NCBI GenBank assembly: GCA_031546845.1
Contig: JAVBJT010000049.1
Coordinates: forward strand, 1 to 44,061
DNA length: 44,061 nucleotides
Direction: 5' to 3'
From: Azoarcus sp031546845
Lineage (GTDB): Bacteria > Pseudomonadota > Gammaproteobacteria > Burkholderiales > Rhodocyclaceae
Below are positions 14,987 through 24,023 of this stretch, piece after piece. Position 1 is the first letter of the stretch. Every line of letters begins with the position of its first letter. The notes under the pieces were generated by a model. That model saw nothing but the letters and a program-made list of their open reading frames with translations, was not told where the DNA came from and did no database searches. Made by a program: the position numbers and the translations under genes.

Positions 14987-15885
14987 ACCAAGCCAATGAT
15001 CTGCTGATTTTCGCCCGCGTGGCCGAAGCCGGCAGCTTCAGCCGCGCGGCCGAACGCCTTGGCCTGCCCAAATCCACCGTGTCGCGCCGTATCGCACTGC
15101 TGGAAGAACAGATTGGCGAGCGTTTGCTACTGCGTACAACCCGCCGCCTCTCACTCACCGAATTCGGCCACGGCCTGCTCGAACACGCCCGCCAGATTGC
15201 CGCCGAAGTAGACGCCGTCGCCTCCCTCGCACAACACCGCCAGGCACGGCCCAGCGGCCGGCTACGGATATCGATGCCAAGCGATTTCGCCAACCTGCTG
15301 TTGGTGGACATGCTGGCAGCATTTGCCGCGCTGCATCCGGCGATCAGTCTGGATATCGACTTGTCGCCACGGCGAGTGGACCTGATCGGGGAAAACTTCG
15401 ACCTCGCGCTACGCATGGGCGAACTGCCCGACGACGCCACGCTGGCCGCCCGGCGTATCGCACTTTTCCCCGGCGGGCTGTACGCCGCGCCCGACTACCT
15501 GGCCGAACGCGGCGTTCCCGCCGCTCCAGACGATCTGATCCACCACGACGCACTCTGCCTCCTCGGCCGCAACGGCGAACCGCAAGCCTGGACGCTGCGC
15601 CGCGACGACGCACGCTGGGAGGGGCTGGCGCCCGCCGATATCCATCCCCGCATCAGCGCCAACTCACCGGAATTTCTGGTCCGCCTCGCCTGCGCTGGCA
15701 GCGGCATTGCCGCCGTTGCCGATTACTTCGCCGCCACGCATATGCGCCGCGGCGAACTGCGCCGCGTTCTGCCCGACTGGCGCTTACCCGCCACGACCGC
15801 GTGGGCGATTTTTCCCGGCCGACGACTGATGCCAGCCAAAACGCGCGCTTTCCTCGACATGCTCGCGGCGGCCTTCCCCGCGTGA
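14977..15885 (+). CDS. LysR-family transcriptional regulator of the azoR-pirin operon
   Basis: A LysR-type regulator of 302 residues. The winged helix-turn-helix covers about residues 5-65 (FARVAEAGSFSRAAERLGLPKSTVSRRIALLEEQIGERLL, described here by its ends), and the periplasmic-binding-like effector domain covers about 92-300. It is divergent from azoR with a 113-bp shared region holding two LysR-box-like repeats, so control of azoR-pirin and itself is likely. The start has no Shine-Dalgarno and sits within a perfect inverted repeat. No in-frame alternative nearby would preserve the helix-turn-helix. The inducer is unknown; quinones or electrophiles are a guess from the neighbours. Confidence 0.9.
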   Translation: MEQYQANDLLIFARVAEAGSFSRAAERLGLPKSTVSRRIALLEEQIGERLLLRTTRRLSLTEFGHGLLEHARQIAAEVDAVASLAQHRQARPSGRLRISMPSDFANLLLVDMLAAFAALHPAISLDIDLSPRRVDLIGENFDLALRMGELPDDATLAARRIALFPGGLYAAPDYLAERGVPAAPDDLIHHDALCLLGRNGEPQAWTLRRDDARWEGLAPADIHPRISANSPEFLVRLACAGSGIAAVADYFAATHMRRGELRRVLPDWRLPATTAWAIFPGRRLMPAKTRAFLDMLAAAFPA

Positions 15886-15938
15886 AACGAGTGTGCTTTC
15901 CGACCTACAATGTGCTTTTTCGCGCCAGAGCGTTCCAG

Positions 15939-16445
15939 ATGCCCCTGTTCTCCCTGCTCGCACACCGCCGCATCCCCTTCCTTGCCCTGTTCGTGGTTTG
16001 CACCGCCCTGCTCGGTTTCGGCCTTTACCTACAACACGTGGTCGGCCTCGAACCCTGCCCGATGTGCATCATGCAGCGCTACGCCTTCGTCGTGGTCGCG
16101 CTCATCGCCCTGATCGCGGGCGTGCAAGGGCCGAAGCTCATCGGCCGCCGTATTTATGCCGTGCTGATTCTGCTCGCCGCGCTCACCGGTGCGGGCATCG
16201 CCGTCCGCCAAAGCTGGATTCAGCTCTATCCGCCCGCCTTCGCCGAATGCGGTCCCGATCTGGAATTCATGCTCGACAGCTTCCCCCTGGCCGAAGCCCT
16301 GCCGAAAATTTTCGGCGGCTCGGGCGATTGCAGCGCAATCGACTGGACCTTCCTCGGCCTGTCCATCGCCAACTGGTCGCTGCTCTGCTTCAGCGCCACC
16401 GCCATTTTCGCCGGCTATCTGCTACTGCGCGGCAAGCGGACCTGA
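15939..16445 (+). CDS. dsbB: Disulfide bond formation protein DsbB
   Basis: Inner-membrane quinone-linked oxidase that reoxidises DsbA, 168 residues with four membrane helices. The first periplasmic loop has the redox pair EPCPMCIMQR; the second has the DsbA-contacting pair, Cys in FAECGPDLEF and Cys in GSGDCSAIDW. The Arg after the first pair, which binds ubiquinone in E. coli, is present. The ATG at 15939 gives the standard N-terminus; its Shine-Dalgarno is weak. No dsbA is visible. A macro-domain gene follows by 19 bases. The secreted Cys-containing RHS protein and the pilin disulfide are possible clients of the pathway. Confidence 0.95.
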   Translation: MPLFSLLAHRRIPFLALFVVCTALLGFGLYLQHVVGLEPCPMCIMQRYAFVVVALIALIAGVQGPKLIGRRIYAVLILLAALTGAGIAVRQSWIQLYPPAFAECGPDLEFMLDSFPLAEALPKIFGGSGDCSAIDWTFLGLSIANWSLLCFSATAIFAGYLLLRGKRT

Positions 16446-16464
16446 TCCTGGGCAGGCTGGCCCC

Positions 16465-16941
16465 GTGCGGGTTGTCGTTCCAAAAATCGTGGAGGGCGAT
16501 CTACTCGATCAACCCGTGGAGGTCATCGTCAATGCCTGGAACAGAAACATCATTCCGTGGTGGCTGTTGGTGCCACAAGGCGTTTCGGGCGCGATAAAAC
16601 GGCGCGGCGGCTACCAGCCCTTCCGGGAGCTCGCGCGGTTTGGCCCCATTGCGCTTGGCGACGCGATGCTCACCTCGGCCGGTAAGCTACCCTATCGCGG
16701 CATCATCCATGTGGCCGGAATCGACATGCTGTGGCGCTCGACCCGGCAGTCCATCCGGCAGTCCGTTGTGTCCGCGATGGCAATCGTCGAAGCGCGGGAA
16801 TTCAAATCGGTCGCTTTTCCCGTTATCGGATCGGGCACGGGTGGATTTGGGCAAGACAGCGCCTTGCGCTTGATGCAAGAGGCGCTTTCGGAACTCGAAT
16901 CGGCTGCGGAAGTGGTGATCGTCAAATTCAAGCGCCGCTAG
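16465..16941 (+). CDS. Macro domain protein (ADP-ribose binding or hydrolysing), divergent
   Basis: A stand-alone macro domain of about 158 residues. It opens VRVVVPKIVEGDLLDQPVEVIVNAWNRN and continues with PQGVSGAIKRRGG, a variant of the usual GVDGAIHRAAG loop, then IIHVAGI and VIGSGTGGF, the last being the phosphate-binding loop. The GTG at 16465 is the probable start: it sits 19 bases after dsbB and leaves the full fold; no nearby ATG is in frame. The Asn that positions ADP-ribose (VNAWN) is present. It may deacylate or hydrolyse ADP-ribose adducts, but neither a partner transferase nor a toxin is adjacent, so the role is open. Confidence 0.75.
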   Translation: MRVVVPKIVEGDLLDQPVEVIVNAWNRNIIPWWLLVPQGVSGAIKRRGGYQPFRELARFGPIALGDAMLTSAGKLPYRGIIHVAGIDMLWRSTRQSIRQSVVSAMAIVEAREFKSVAFPVIGSGTGGFGQDSALRLMQEALSELESAAEVVIVKFKRR

Positions 16942-16966
16942 CGGCACTTGCATCGGTACAACCCTA

Positions 16967-17275
16967 TCACTCCACCACGAGCACGGTCGCGCCACCGATT
17001 TCATACAGGCCATTGCCAAGCGCGTGGCAGCGTTTGACTTCCAAATGCGTCACCAGTGGCGGACGGTCGACCTGCTCGCCCGGCGACATCACCATCACCT
17101 TGAGCGTTTCGGACTCGCCGGGCACATACGCGGCATGGATCGTCATGCCGCCAACGCCGATTTCGATGCATTCGGCGGGCACGGATTCGCCGTTCGGCAG
17201 CAGAATGGCGGCAGTGCAGCCTAGCGGAATACGGCGATCCAGCCGGCGATCAAGAGGTGAAGAACGGTCGTTCAT
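16967..17275 (-). CDS. PilZ-like domain protein with an altered c-di-GMP motif
   Basis: A 102-residue single-domain protein. An Arg-rich start (DRRLDRRIPLGC) resembles the RxxxR element of PilZ domains, followed by beta-strand-rich sequence. The second element, normally (D/N)xSxxG, appears as ECIEIGVGGM, keeping the final Gly but with Ile-Gly replacing the x-Ser. It may therefore bind c-di-GMP weakly or differently, or be a non-binding adaptor. Two GGDEF-EAL proteins lie in the same window. It is 125 bases downstream of cbiX on the same strand and convergent with the macro gene. Confidence 0.65.
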   Translation of the reverse strand: MNDRSSPLDRRLDRRIPLGCTAAILLPNGESVPAECIEIGVGGMTIHAAYVPGESETLKVMVMSPGEQVDRPPLVTHLEVKRCHALGNGLYEIGGATVLVVE

Positions 17276-17400
17276 GGGCGGGCGCCATAACGGATGAAGA
17301 CTTTGCGATTGTAGCGCGTCCCCAGCGGGAAAATCGCTTTTCCATCACTGGCTTGCGGTACAAATACACAGTTGGCACGCGCCCAGGCGGGCACCCAACA

Positions 17401-17796
17401 TCAACGCGGCGGCGAATCCGCCCGCGCACGCTCAAAACAAGCACGCGCATAGCCGGCCATCGCGCCAATAACCTCATCCGCCTCACCAACCGCCCGAGCC
17501 AACGCGATGTTGACGGTCGGATGCCGCTCGCGCGCCGCGGCAACAAGGGCCGGCACATCGCGCTTGAGATGGCCGCCCTGAGCAAGAAAAACCGGCACGA
17601 CCACAATAGAAGGCTGCCCGGCGGCGGCAAGCGCATCGATCGCATCGCTCAACGTCGGCATCATCAGTTCGAGAAACGCCAGTTCCACGTGCAGGCCAGG
17701 CTCTTCGGCGAGCATGCGCGCGCGCATGCGTTGCATCGGCTCGGCCCATGCGGGATCGCGCGCGCCGTGCCCAAACAACACCACCGCCCCGTTCAC
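17401..17796 (-). CDS. cbiX: CbiX/SirB-family small chelatase
   Basis: A single-domain class II chelatase of 131 residues, the short form that acts as a homodimer. It would insert cobalt or iron into sirohydrochlorin for cobalamin or siroheme. Metal-ligand His10 lies in LFGHGARDP and His76 in FLAQGGHLKRDVP, as in the family. No other cobalamin or siroheme gene is visible. Its ATG overlaps the tcdA stop by 4 bases, so it is translated with tcdA. The choice between cobalt and iron cannot be made from sequence alone. Confidence 0.85.
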   Translation of the reverse strand: MNGAVVLFGHGARDPAWAEPMQRMRARMLAEEPGLHVELAFLELMMPTLSDAIDALAAAGQPSIVVVPVFLAQGGHLKRDVPALVAAARERHPTVNIALARAVGEADEVIGAMAGYARACFERARADSPPR

Positions 17797-18596
17797 GCTC
17801 GTGCTCCCGGGCGCAGCAAATACTCAATGACACGCGCAGCGGCGAACAAACCGACGCTCGCCGTCACCGCCACGCTCGACCCATAGCCAGCGCAAGCCAA
17901 CCCCTGTGGCGCTTGCCCCGACGCACACACCGCCGGCGGATAGCGCAGCGGCTCTACTGAATAGACGGCCTCGATGCCGAATTTTTTTTTCGGCTCGCGC
18001 GGAAAACCATGTTCCTTGCGCAAACCGGCGCGCACCTTGGCAAGCAGCGGATCTTGCTCGGTACAGGATAAATCCGCGACGCAAATACGCGTCGGATCGG
18101 TTTTGCCGCCGGCGCCGCCAGCCATGATCAAGGCCGTTCGAAACTCGCGGCACGCCACAGCCATGGCGATCTTGGCGCGGACGTTATCGACGGCATCAAC
18201 AACGACATCGAAATCGCGGAGCAGAACTCGTGCGTTTTCCGGCGTGGCGAATTCTTCCACCGTCGCCACTTCGGCCAAAGGGTTGATCGCGGCAATGCGT
18301 TCGGCCATCGCCGCCACCTTGGGCTGGCCCAAGGTATGTTCGAGCGCATGCGCCTGCCGGTTGATATTGGATTCGGCCACGTGATCGAGATCGATCAAGG
18401 TCAGGCGGCCCACGCCGCTGCGCGCCAGCGCTTCCGCCACCCACGAGCCGACGCCGCCGACCCCTACCACGCAAACCCGCGCAACCGCCAGACGCGCGAG
18501 CGCATCGCCGCCATACAAACGATCAATGCCACCGAAGCGGCGCGCGGAATCGACCTGTTCAGCCAGAGGGAATTCAGCGACGGAAGAAACGGTCAT
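17793..18596 (-). CDS. tcdA: tRNA threonylcarbamoyladenosine dehydratase TcdA
   Basis: E1-like enzyme that uses ATP to cyclise t6A37 of ANN-decoding tRNAs to ct6A, 267 residues. The nucleotide loop GVGGVGSWVAEALARSG lies near residue 45. IDLDHVAESNINRQ, VVDAVDNVRAK and GGAGGKTDPT are typical. The Cys in GLACAGYGSS sits in the catalytic Cys region. The ATG at 18596 gives a standard N-terminus; the upstream 25-codon extension is rejected. It is 82 bases downstream of the MBL gene and overlaps cbiX by 4 bases. In E. coli it works with CsdA/CsdE, which are not seen here. Confidence 0.93.
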   Translation of the reverse strand: MTVSSVAEFPLAEQVDSARRFGGIDRLYGGDALARLAVARVCVVGVGGVGSWVAEALARSGVGRLTLIDLDHVAESNINRQAHALEHTLGQPKVAAMAERIAAINPLAEVATVEEFATPENARVLLRDFDVVVDAVDNVRAKIAMAVACREFRTALIMAGGAGGKTDPTRICVADLSCTEQDPLLAKVRAGLRKEHGFPREPKKKFGIEAVYSVEPLRYPPAVCASGQAPQGLACAGYGSSVAVTASVGLFAAARVIEYLLRPGARA

Positions 18597-18678
18597 GACT
18601 ATTGCCCATCCACGGCGCGCGAGAAAATAGAACCCGATGCAATCGCGGCACAAGCGGGCGCGGCCAGCCAACGCTCGC

Positions 18679-19644
18679 TCACGCCGTCACCGGCTCCACC
18701 ATGTGCAGGCTGTCGAGCCACACCCCGAGACCTTGAGCGTTGAGCTCAAGGTCTTCGCGCAACAGATCGAACACGGTTTCCTCTGGCTGCGTCCAGCACT
18801 GCCGCTCTTTTTCCTCGCGTACAAGCTGTTCGATACCGGCCAGGATTTCGACATGGCGCGCGATACCGTTGCCACGCGCCGCATGCGCGATGGCAACATG
18901 AGCATCGATCAGACGGTGCAGATCGGCGGCCAGACGTTCAACCTCGGTCACACGGCTGTAATGCGTGGGATACATCGCACTCGGTTCATACGCCAGCATG
19001 CGGTCGATGGAATCGTGCAGCGCGATGGGATCGAATTGGCTCGGCGACGTACTGGGAAAAACGAAAGCGCGACCGTTGACATCCAATTCGCGATAGGAAA
19101 AACCAAAGGTATCGCCGGTAAAAAAGATGCGTGCGGTTTCATCCCAGATGCAAATGTGGTGCCGGGCGTGGCCGGGCGTCTGCAGAACGCGGAAAGGCCG
19201 CCCCGCGAGCTCAAAGCTCAAATCCTCAACCGCGCTCACAATGCGCTCCTCCGGCACGGGCACAAGTTGCCCATATAGGGCAAAAGCCCGCTCGGACCCA
19301 TAAACGGCGGAAACACCCGCCCACAACCGGGAAGGCTCGACCATATGACGCACGCCGCGCGGATGGACAACGAGCCTGGCGCCCGGCAGCGCGCACATCA
19401 AACTACCCGCGCCGCCGGCATGATCGAGATGGATATGCGTCAATACCACCCAATCCACCTGCTCGGGCGCGATATCCAGGCTGGCAAGCGCGGTCAACAC
19501 GCGCGGCACCGACGCATTGCTGCCGGTATCGATAACGGCGGCACGGCCGCGATGAATCACGAGATAAATCGCCGCGAAGCGCGAGCGGAGGTAACCGGAC
19601 TCAACGGTATAAATGCCATCCGGATGGCTTGTCACGTCACGCAC
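18679..19644 (-). CDS. MBL-fold metallo-hydrolase
   Basis: A metallo-beta-lactamase fold hydrolase of about 321 residues. The metal motif THIHLDHAGG gives His70, His72, Asp74 and His75; TPGHARHH supplies another His, FFTGDTFG the bridging Asp and YPTHYS a final His, so both metal sites are complete. The frame is open from a TTG at 19665, but GGAGGA lies 6 bases before an in-frame GTG at 19644, which I choose as the start. A C-terminal ~110-residue helical extension follows the core. The substrate is unknown; the family includes thioesterases, lactonases and nucleases, and no sequence here decides. Confidence 0.82.
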   Translation of the reverse strand: MRDVTSHPDGIYTVESGYLRSRFAAIYLVIHRGRAAVIDTGSNASVPRVLTALASLDIAPEQVDWVVLTHIHLDHAGGAGSLMCALPGARLVVHPRGVRHMVEPSRLWAGVSAVYGSERAFALYGQLVPVPEERIVSAVEDLSFELAGRPFRVLQTPGHARHHICIWDETARIFFTGDTFGFSYRELDVNGRAFVFPSTSPSQFDPIALHDSIDRMLAYEPSAMYPTHYSRVTEVERLAADLHRLIDAHVAIAHAARGNGIARHVEILAGIEQLVREEKERQCWTQPEETVFDLLREDLELNAQGLGVWLDSLHMVEPVTA

Positions 19645-19861
19645 ACACACTCCTCCATCAATCAAAACGTTTTTGGTTATTTTATCTGTTATAGCGCCAC
19701 GAAGCCGCGCGGGGGCGCACCGGGTTTACCCTCCACATCGACAGACCTCGGCCGCTCGCGGCAGAATGCCTGCCATTGAATCAGCCCACCCTTACCCGAA
19801 GCTTTCGGCAGACGTCACATCACACCGATCGCGCATCATCCCTGAACACTGTTGCATACAT

Positions 19862-21007
19862 ATGACCTTCGATTTCGACCGACAACCCTCGCGTGAAAAC
19901 ATCCCTGGTGAAAAATGGGGCCGCTACGCCGGACGCGACGTCCTGCCCCTCTGGGTGGCGGACATGGACTTCACCGCCCCGCCCGCCGTGCTCGACGCCC
20001 TGCGCGCGCGTCTGGAACATGGCATTTTCGGCTATACGGAAGCGTGGCCCTCCCTGATCGAAGCAGTCATCGACGGACTCGAACGCGACCACCTGTGGCG
20101 CATCCAGCCCGATTGGCTGGTATGGCTACCCGGCGTCGTGACCGGCTTCAACCTGGCCTGCCGCGCGGTCGGCACACCTGGTTGCGGCGTGTTTACCGCC
20201 ACCCCGGTTTACCCCCCTTTTCTTCACGCACCGGAAAACAACGACCGCCGCCTCATCACCCGGCCCCTGGTGGAGCAAGCTGGACGCTGGGTCTGGGACC
20301 GCGCCGCGACCGAGGCCGCCATCGACGAGCGCACCCGGCTATTCATGCTGTGCAACCCGCACAACCCCGTGGGCCGCGTGTTCGACCGCGACGAACTGGA
20401 CTGGATCGCCGATCTTGCCGAACGCCGCGATCTCGTCGTATGCAGCGACGAAATCCACTGCGGGTTGGCGCTGAACGCCGATATGCCCCACCTGCCGCTG
20501 GCGGCGCTGGACGACGGCATCGCCCAACGCACGATCACGCTGATGGCGCCCTCCAAAACGTGGAACATCCCAGCGCTTTACTGCGCTTTCGCCATCATCC
20601 CCAACGCCGCGCTGCGTGCCCGCTTTCGCCGGGCAATGCGTGGCATCGTCCCGCACGTGAATGTCTTCGGGCTCACCGCCACCGAAGCGGCCTATCGCGA
20701 TTGCGACCCCTGGCGAACCGCCTTGCTCGACTACCTGCGCGGCAACCGCGAATGTGTCATCGATGCGGTGGCAAAGATGCCTGGGCTGCGCACAACCCGC
20801 CCAGAAGCGACCTACCTGGCCTGGATCGACTGCCGCGACGCTGGGCTTGAGGATCCTGCCGCGTTTTTTGAAGCCGGCGGCGTCGGCCTCTCCGACGGCA
20901 AGCTATTCGGCCTGCCTGGCTTTGTACGGCTCAATTTTGGCTGCACGCGCGCGATGCTCGACACCGCGCTGGAACGCATGCGGCAAGCACTGGCCACCCG
21001 CCGGTAA
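19862..21007 (+). CDS. patB: PatB/MalY-type PLP-dependent C-S beta-lyase
   Basis: A fold-type I PLP enzyme of 381 residues of the cystathionine beta-lyase/aminotransferase-like group. PLP Lys lies in MAPSKTWNIPAL; Asn in CNPHNPVGRV, Asp in CSDEIHCGL and the terminal Arg in FVRLNFGC are the other cofactor and carboxylate contacts. The N-terminus (KWGRYAGRDVLPLWVADMDF) is characteristic of PatB/MalY. It would cleave cystathionine or other cysteine conjugates to pyruvate, ammonia and a thiol. The ATG at 19862 has a poor Shine-Dalgarno; the open frame extends further upstream but without family sequence. It is divergent from the MBL gene across a 217-bp AT-rich gap. Confidence 0.9.
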   Translation: MTFDFDRQPSRENIPGEKWGRYAGRDVLPLWVADMDFTAPPAVLDALRARLEHGIFGYTEAWPSLIEAVIDGLERDHLWRIQPDWLVWLPGVVTGFNLACRAVGTPGCGVFTATPVYPPFLHAPENNDRRLITRPLVEQAGRWVWDRAATEAAIDERTRLFMLCNPHNPVGRVFDRDELDWIADLAERRDLVVCSDEIHCGLALNADMPHLPLAALDDGIAQRTITLMAPSKTWNIPALYCAFAIIPNAALRARFRRAMRGIVPHVNVFGLTATEAAYRDCDPWRTALLDYLRGNRECVIDAVAKMPGLRTTRPEATYLAWIDCRDAGLEDPAAFFEAGGVGLSDGKLFGLPGFVRLNFGCTRAMLDTALERMRQALATRR

Positions 21008-21025
21008 GCGATTGTCCGGCGATAC

Positions 21026-23866
21026 TTAACGGCGCAAAAAACACGCTTCGAATTTTTCCGCGGGAATGGGCGGACTACACAGATAGCCTTGGTAAGTACC
21101 GCAACCGAGCGTACTGAGCAGTTCCAACTGCGCGGCGCTTTCAACGCCTTCGGCCTGAACATCGATATCCAACGCATGCGCCATGGCGACAATAGCCGAA
21201 GCAATGGCGAAATCGTTGCAATCGTCGGCCAGATCCTTGATGAAGCTGCGATCGATCTTGAGCTTGTCGATGGCAAAGCGCTTGAGGTACGCCAGACTCG
21301 AATAGCCCGTGCCAAAGTCATCGATGGCCAGCCGCACGCCAAGCCGTTTCAGCTCATCGAACATCGAGGCGGTTTTCTCGCCCTGCTCCATCAGCTTGCT
21401 TTCGGTAATCTCCAGTTCGAGCCGCTGCGCGGGCAGGCCGGTTTCCTCCAAGGCCCGCCGCAGCAGATCGTGGATGTCCTGGCGCAGAAGCTGCACTACG
21501 GACAGGTTGACCGCCATCGTTTCAAAAGCATAGCCCGCATCGAGCCATTGCCGCGCCTGCCGGCACGCCTCGTGTAACACCCATTCGCCAATCGGCACGA
21601 TCAGCCCGGTTTCCTCGGTAATGGGAATGAAGTCGGCGGGGGAAACGACTTCACCATCCGCCGGTATCCACCGAACCAAAGCCTCGGCGCCAAGCAGACG
21701 GCCGTCGCTCACGGACAGCACCGGCTGGTAGTAAAGTACAAACTCATTTTGCGCCAACGCCCGCCGCAATCGGGTTTCAAGCTCAAGCCGCCGGCTCGCG
21801 TAGCGCGTCAGATCCTCGGTATAGAACCCATAGGTATTACCCTGCGCCTTGGCCCGATACATGGCAGCATCGGCATTGCGAACCAACTCCATGAAATCCG
21901 CGCCGTCGTCCGGGTACAGGCTGATACCGATACTGGCGTGGATAAAAATCTCGTGGCCGGACGACAGCCGGAAAGGATCAGTCAACGCATCGATCAAGCC
22001 TTGCGCGACCACGGCGGCATCGCCGGGGCTTTGCGTTTGTTCCAGCAACACCATGAATTCATCGCCGCCAAGACGGGCCAGCGTATCTTCTTCGCGCAAA
22101 CGGTAACGGAAGCGCTTGGCAACGGCATGAAGCAATTCGTCACCCGCCGAATGCCCCAAACTGTCATTGACCATCTTGAAACGGTCGAGGTCAAGAAACA
22201 GAACCGCCACCCGGCATGCGCGGCGCTGCGCTGCATCGAGCGCATGCTGCAGGCGCGCGAGCACCAACAGCCGGTTGGGCAGATCGGTCAGCGGATCGTG
22301 ATGCGCCAGATAATCGAGCCGGGCTTCCGTCTGTTTGAGCTTGCTGATATCGGTAAAAACGCCGACGTAATGCGTCAGTTCGCCAAACTCGTTACGGACG
22401 GCATTGAGCCTCATCCACTCCGGGTAAATCTCGCCGCTGCGGCGGCGATTCCAGATTTCCCCTTGCCAATAACCCGAACTGATGAGCGACGCCCACATGG
22501 CCTGATAGAAATCGCGCCGGTGACGGCCGGATTTGAGGACGCGCGGATTTTTTCCGATCACCTCCTCACGCGCATAGCCGGTGATTTTGCTGAAGGCACT
22601 ATTGACTGAAACGATCTTTCCTTCCAGATCGGTTATCGCCACCCCATCGTGCGTACTATCGATAACCGCCGCACTGAGCCGCAGCATCTCGGTCGCCGCG
22701 CGCTGCTCGGTAATATCGCTCCACACACCGATAATACGCAAAGGCTTGCCTTTGCTGTCGCTAGACAGGCGCAGTTCATCCCGCACCCACAGCATGGAAC
22801 CGTCACGGTGGAAGAAGCGATATTCATGCACCAGACGCCCATTGGCCTCCAGTTCATCCCCGTCGATGGCGCTACGGGCGACGTCGTCCGGGTGCAGACA
22901 AGTATTCCACCAGCCGGGCTGCAATGCGTCCGCCACCGAATACCCGGTAAGACGCTGCAAATTGTCGCTGACCCACGAGACCGTCCAATAGCCTTCGCGC
23001 CACTCCAGCACATAGCTGACCGACGGACTGGAGGAAAACACCTCGCGCAGGCGCTCCGATGTCGCCCGCAACGCGGCCCGCTCGCGCACCAATTCGGACT
23101 CGCGGAAAACCTTGCCGAGCACCAAAGGCAGTTCATAAAGATAGCTGTCGTGTTTGACCAGGCAGTCGGCCGCCCCTAGACGTAAAGCCTGCGCGACGAC
23201 TTCCCCGCTGCTTTGATCCGTTACGACGACAATCGGAATGTCGAGATCGCGTACCTCGCGCAATACCTTGGTGACATCGAGCGCATGCATATCCGGCAGG
23301 AGATGGTCGAGCAGCACGACATCGTAGCTGCACGCTATATCCGCCCCTGCTGGCAGACGAACAAGTACCTCCGCCGCGGAAGCGACGCAATCGATGCGCA
23401 GATTTGGCGCCACCCGGGACAAATGGCGGTAAATCGAACCGACATCCACGCTCTCGCCGGCGGCGTAAAGCACACGGATCGGCTGACTGCGGTTGGCCAG
23501 ATCGGCCCGCACACGGGCCATCGTCGCCTTGAGCGTCTGTGGCAGGCGCTCAAGGTAGTCACCATCCTTGACCAGATAATCGTCAGCGCCGCTCTTGAGC
23601 ACTGCAATCGCCGCGCCTTGATCGTCCGCATCGACAAGCATGACGAACGCCAACGGCAAGCCTCGGTCCCGTACCCAACCGAGCAAATCCAGACCGCTGC
23701 CATCGGGCAAGAGAAGATCGGACACGACGATTTCATAATCGCCACATGCCGTTAAGCATTGAATGCCGTCCGACACGCCACCGGCAACATAGACGTCGCA
23801 CCCGGGCATACCGCATCGTATCGATTCGTCATCGACCGACGCGCCGTCGACGTAAAGAATTTTCAT
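21026..23866 (-). CDS. REC-REC-PAS-PAS-GGDEF-EAL response regulator
   Basis: A soluble 946-residue c-di-GMP protein. Two receiver domains (about 1-115 and 129-250) keep the phosphoacceptor Asp50 and Asp187 and the later Lys, but the acidic pair is incomplete in the first (VDGAS) and absent in the second (AAGES). Two PAS domains follow (about 275-390 with WRE...DITEQR, and about 395-515 with DISKLK). GGDEF is intact at 600-604 with REED as I-site; EAL is intact at 728-730, with DDFGTGYSSLAYL further on. The start at 23866 removes a 22-codon extension. No partner kinase is adjacent. It is convergent with patB. Confidence 0.92.
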   Translation of the reverse strand: MKILYVDGASVDDESIRCGMPGCDVYVAGGVSDGIQCLTACGDYEIVVSDLLLPDGSGLDLLGWVRDRGLPLAFVMLVDADDQGAAIAVLKSGADDYLVKDGDYLERLPQTLKATMARVRADLANRSQPIRVLYAAGESVDVGSIYRHLSRVAPNLRIDCVASAAEVLVRLPAGADIACSYDVVLLDHLLPDMHALDVTKVLREVRDLDIPIVVVTDQSSGEVVAQALRLGAADCLVKHDSYLYELPLVLGKVFRESELVRERAALRATSERLREVFSSSPSVSYVLEWREGYWTVSWVSDNLQRLTGYSVADALQPGWWNTCLHPDDVARSAIDGDELEANGRLVHEYRFFHRDGSMLWVRDELRLSSDSKGKPLRIIGVWSDITEQRAATEMLRLSAAVIDSTHDGVAITDLEGKIVSVNSAFSKITGYAREEVIGKNPRVLKSGRHRRDFYQAMWASLISSGYWQGEIWNRRRSGEIYPEWMRLNAVRNEFGELTHYVGVFTDISKLKQTEARLDYLAHHDPLTDLPNRLLVLARLQHALDAAQRRACRVAVLFLDLDRFKMVNDSLGHSAGDELLHAVAKRFRYRLREEDTLARLGGDEFMVLLEQTQSPGDAAVVAQGLIDALTDPFRLSSGHEIFIHASIGISLYPDDGADFMELVRNADAAMYRAKAQGNTYGFYTEDLTRYASRRLELETRLRRALAQNEFVLYYQPVLSVSDGRLLGAEALVRWIPADGEVVSPADFIPITEETGLIVPIGEWVLHEACRQARQWLDAGYAFETMAVNLSVVQLLRQDIHDLLRRALEETGLPAQRLELEITESKLMEQGEKTASMFDELKRLGVRLAIDDFGTGYSSLAYLKRFAIDKLKIDRSFIKDLADDCNDFAIASAIVAMAHALDIDVQAEGVESAAQLELLSTLGCGTYQGYLCSPPIPAEKFEACFLRR

Positions 23867-24023
23867 CGACGAAACGGCATCCAGCCACGCATATGCAAAT
23901 CGACTCGTTCGATATTCACGCGAACCCCGCATCCATGCGCTTTACACCTATGAAAGCATAATGCGAAAAGACTAGTTTGGGATATCGGCGAGCAGACTGT
24001 CGTGTTCTTCCCTCAGCAGTGGA

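Noticed and set aside
19645..19861. Promoter for the MBL gene from TATAAC or TAAAAT in the AT-rich gap
   Set aside because: No -35 hexamer lies at a workable distance from either candidate.
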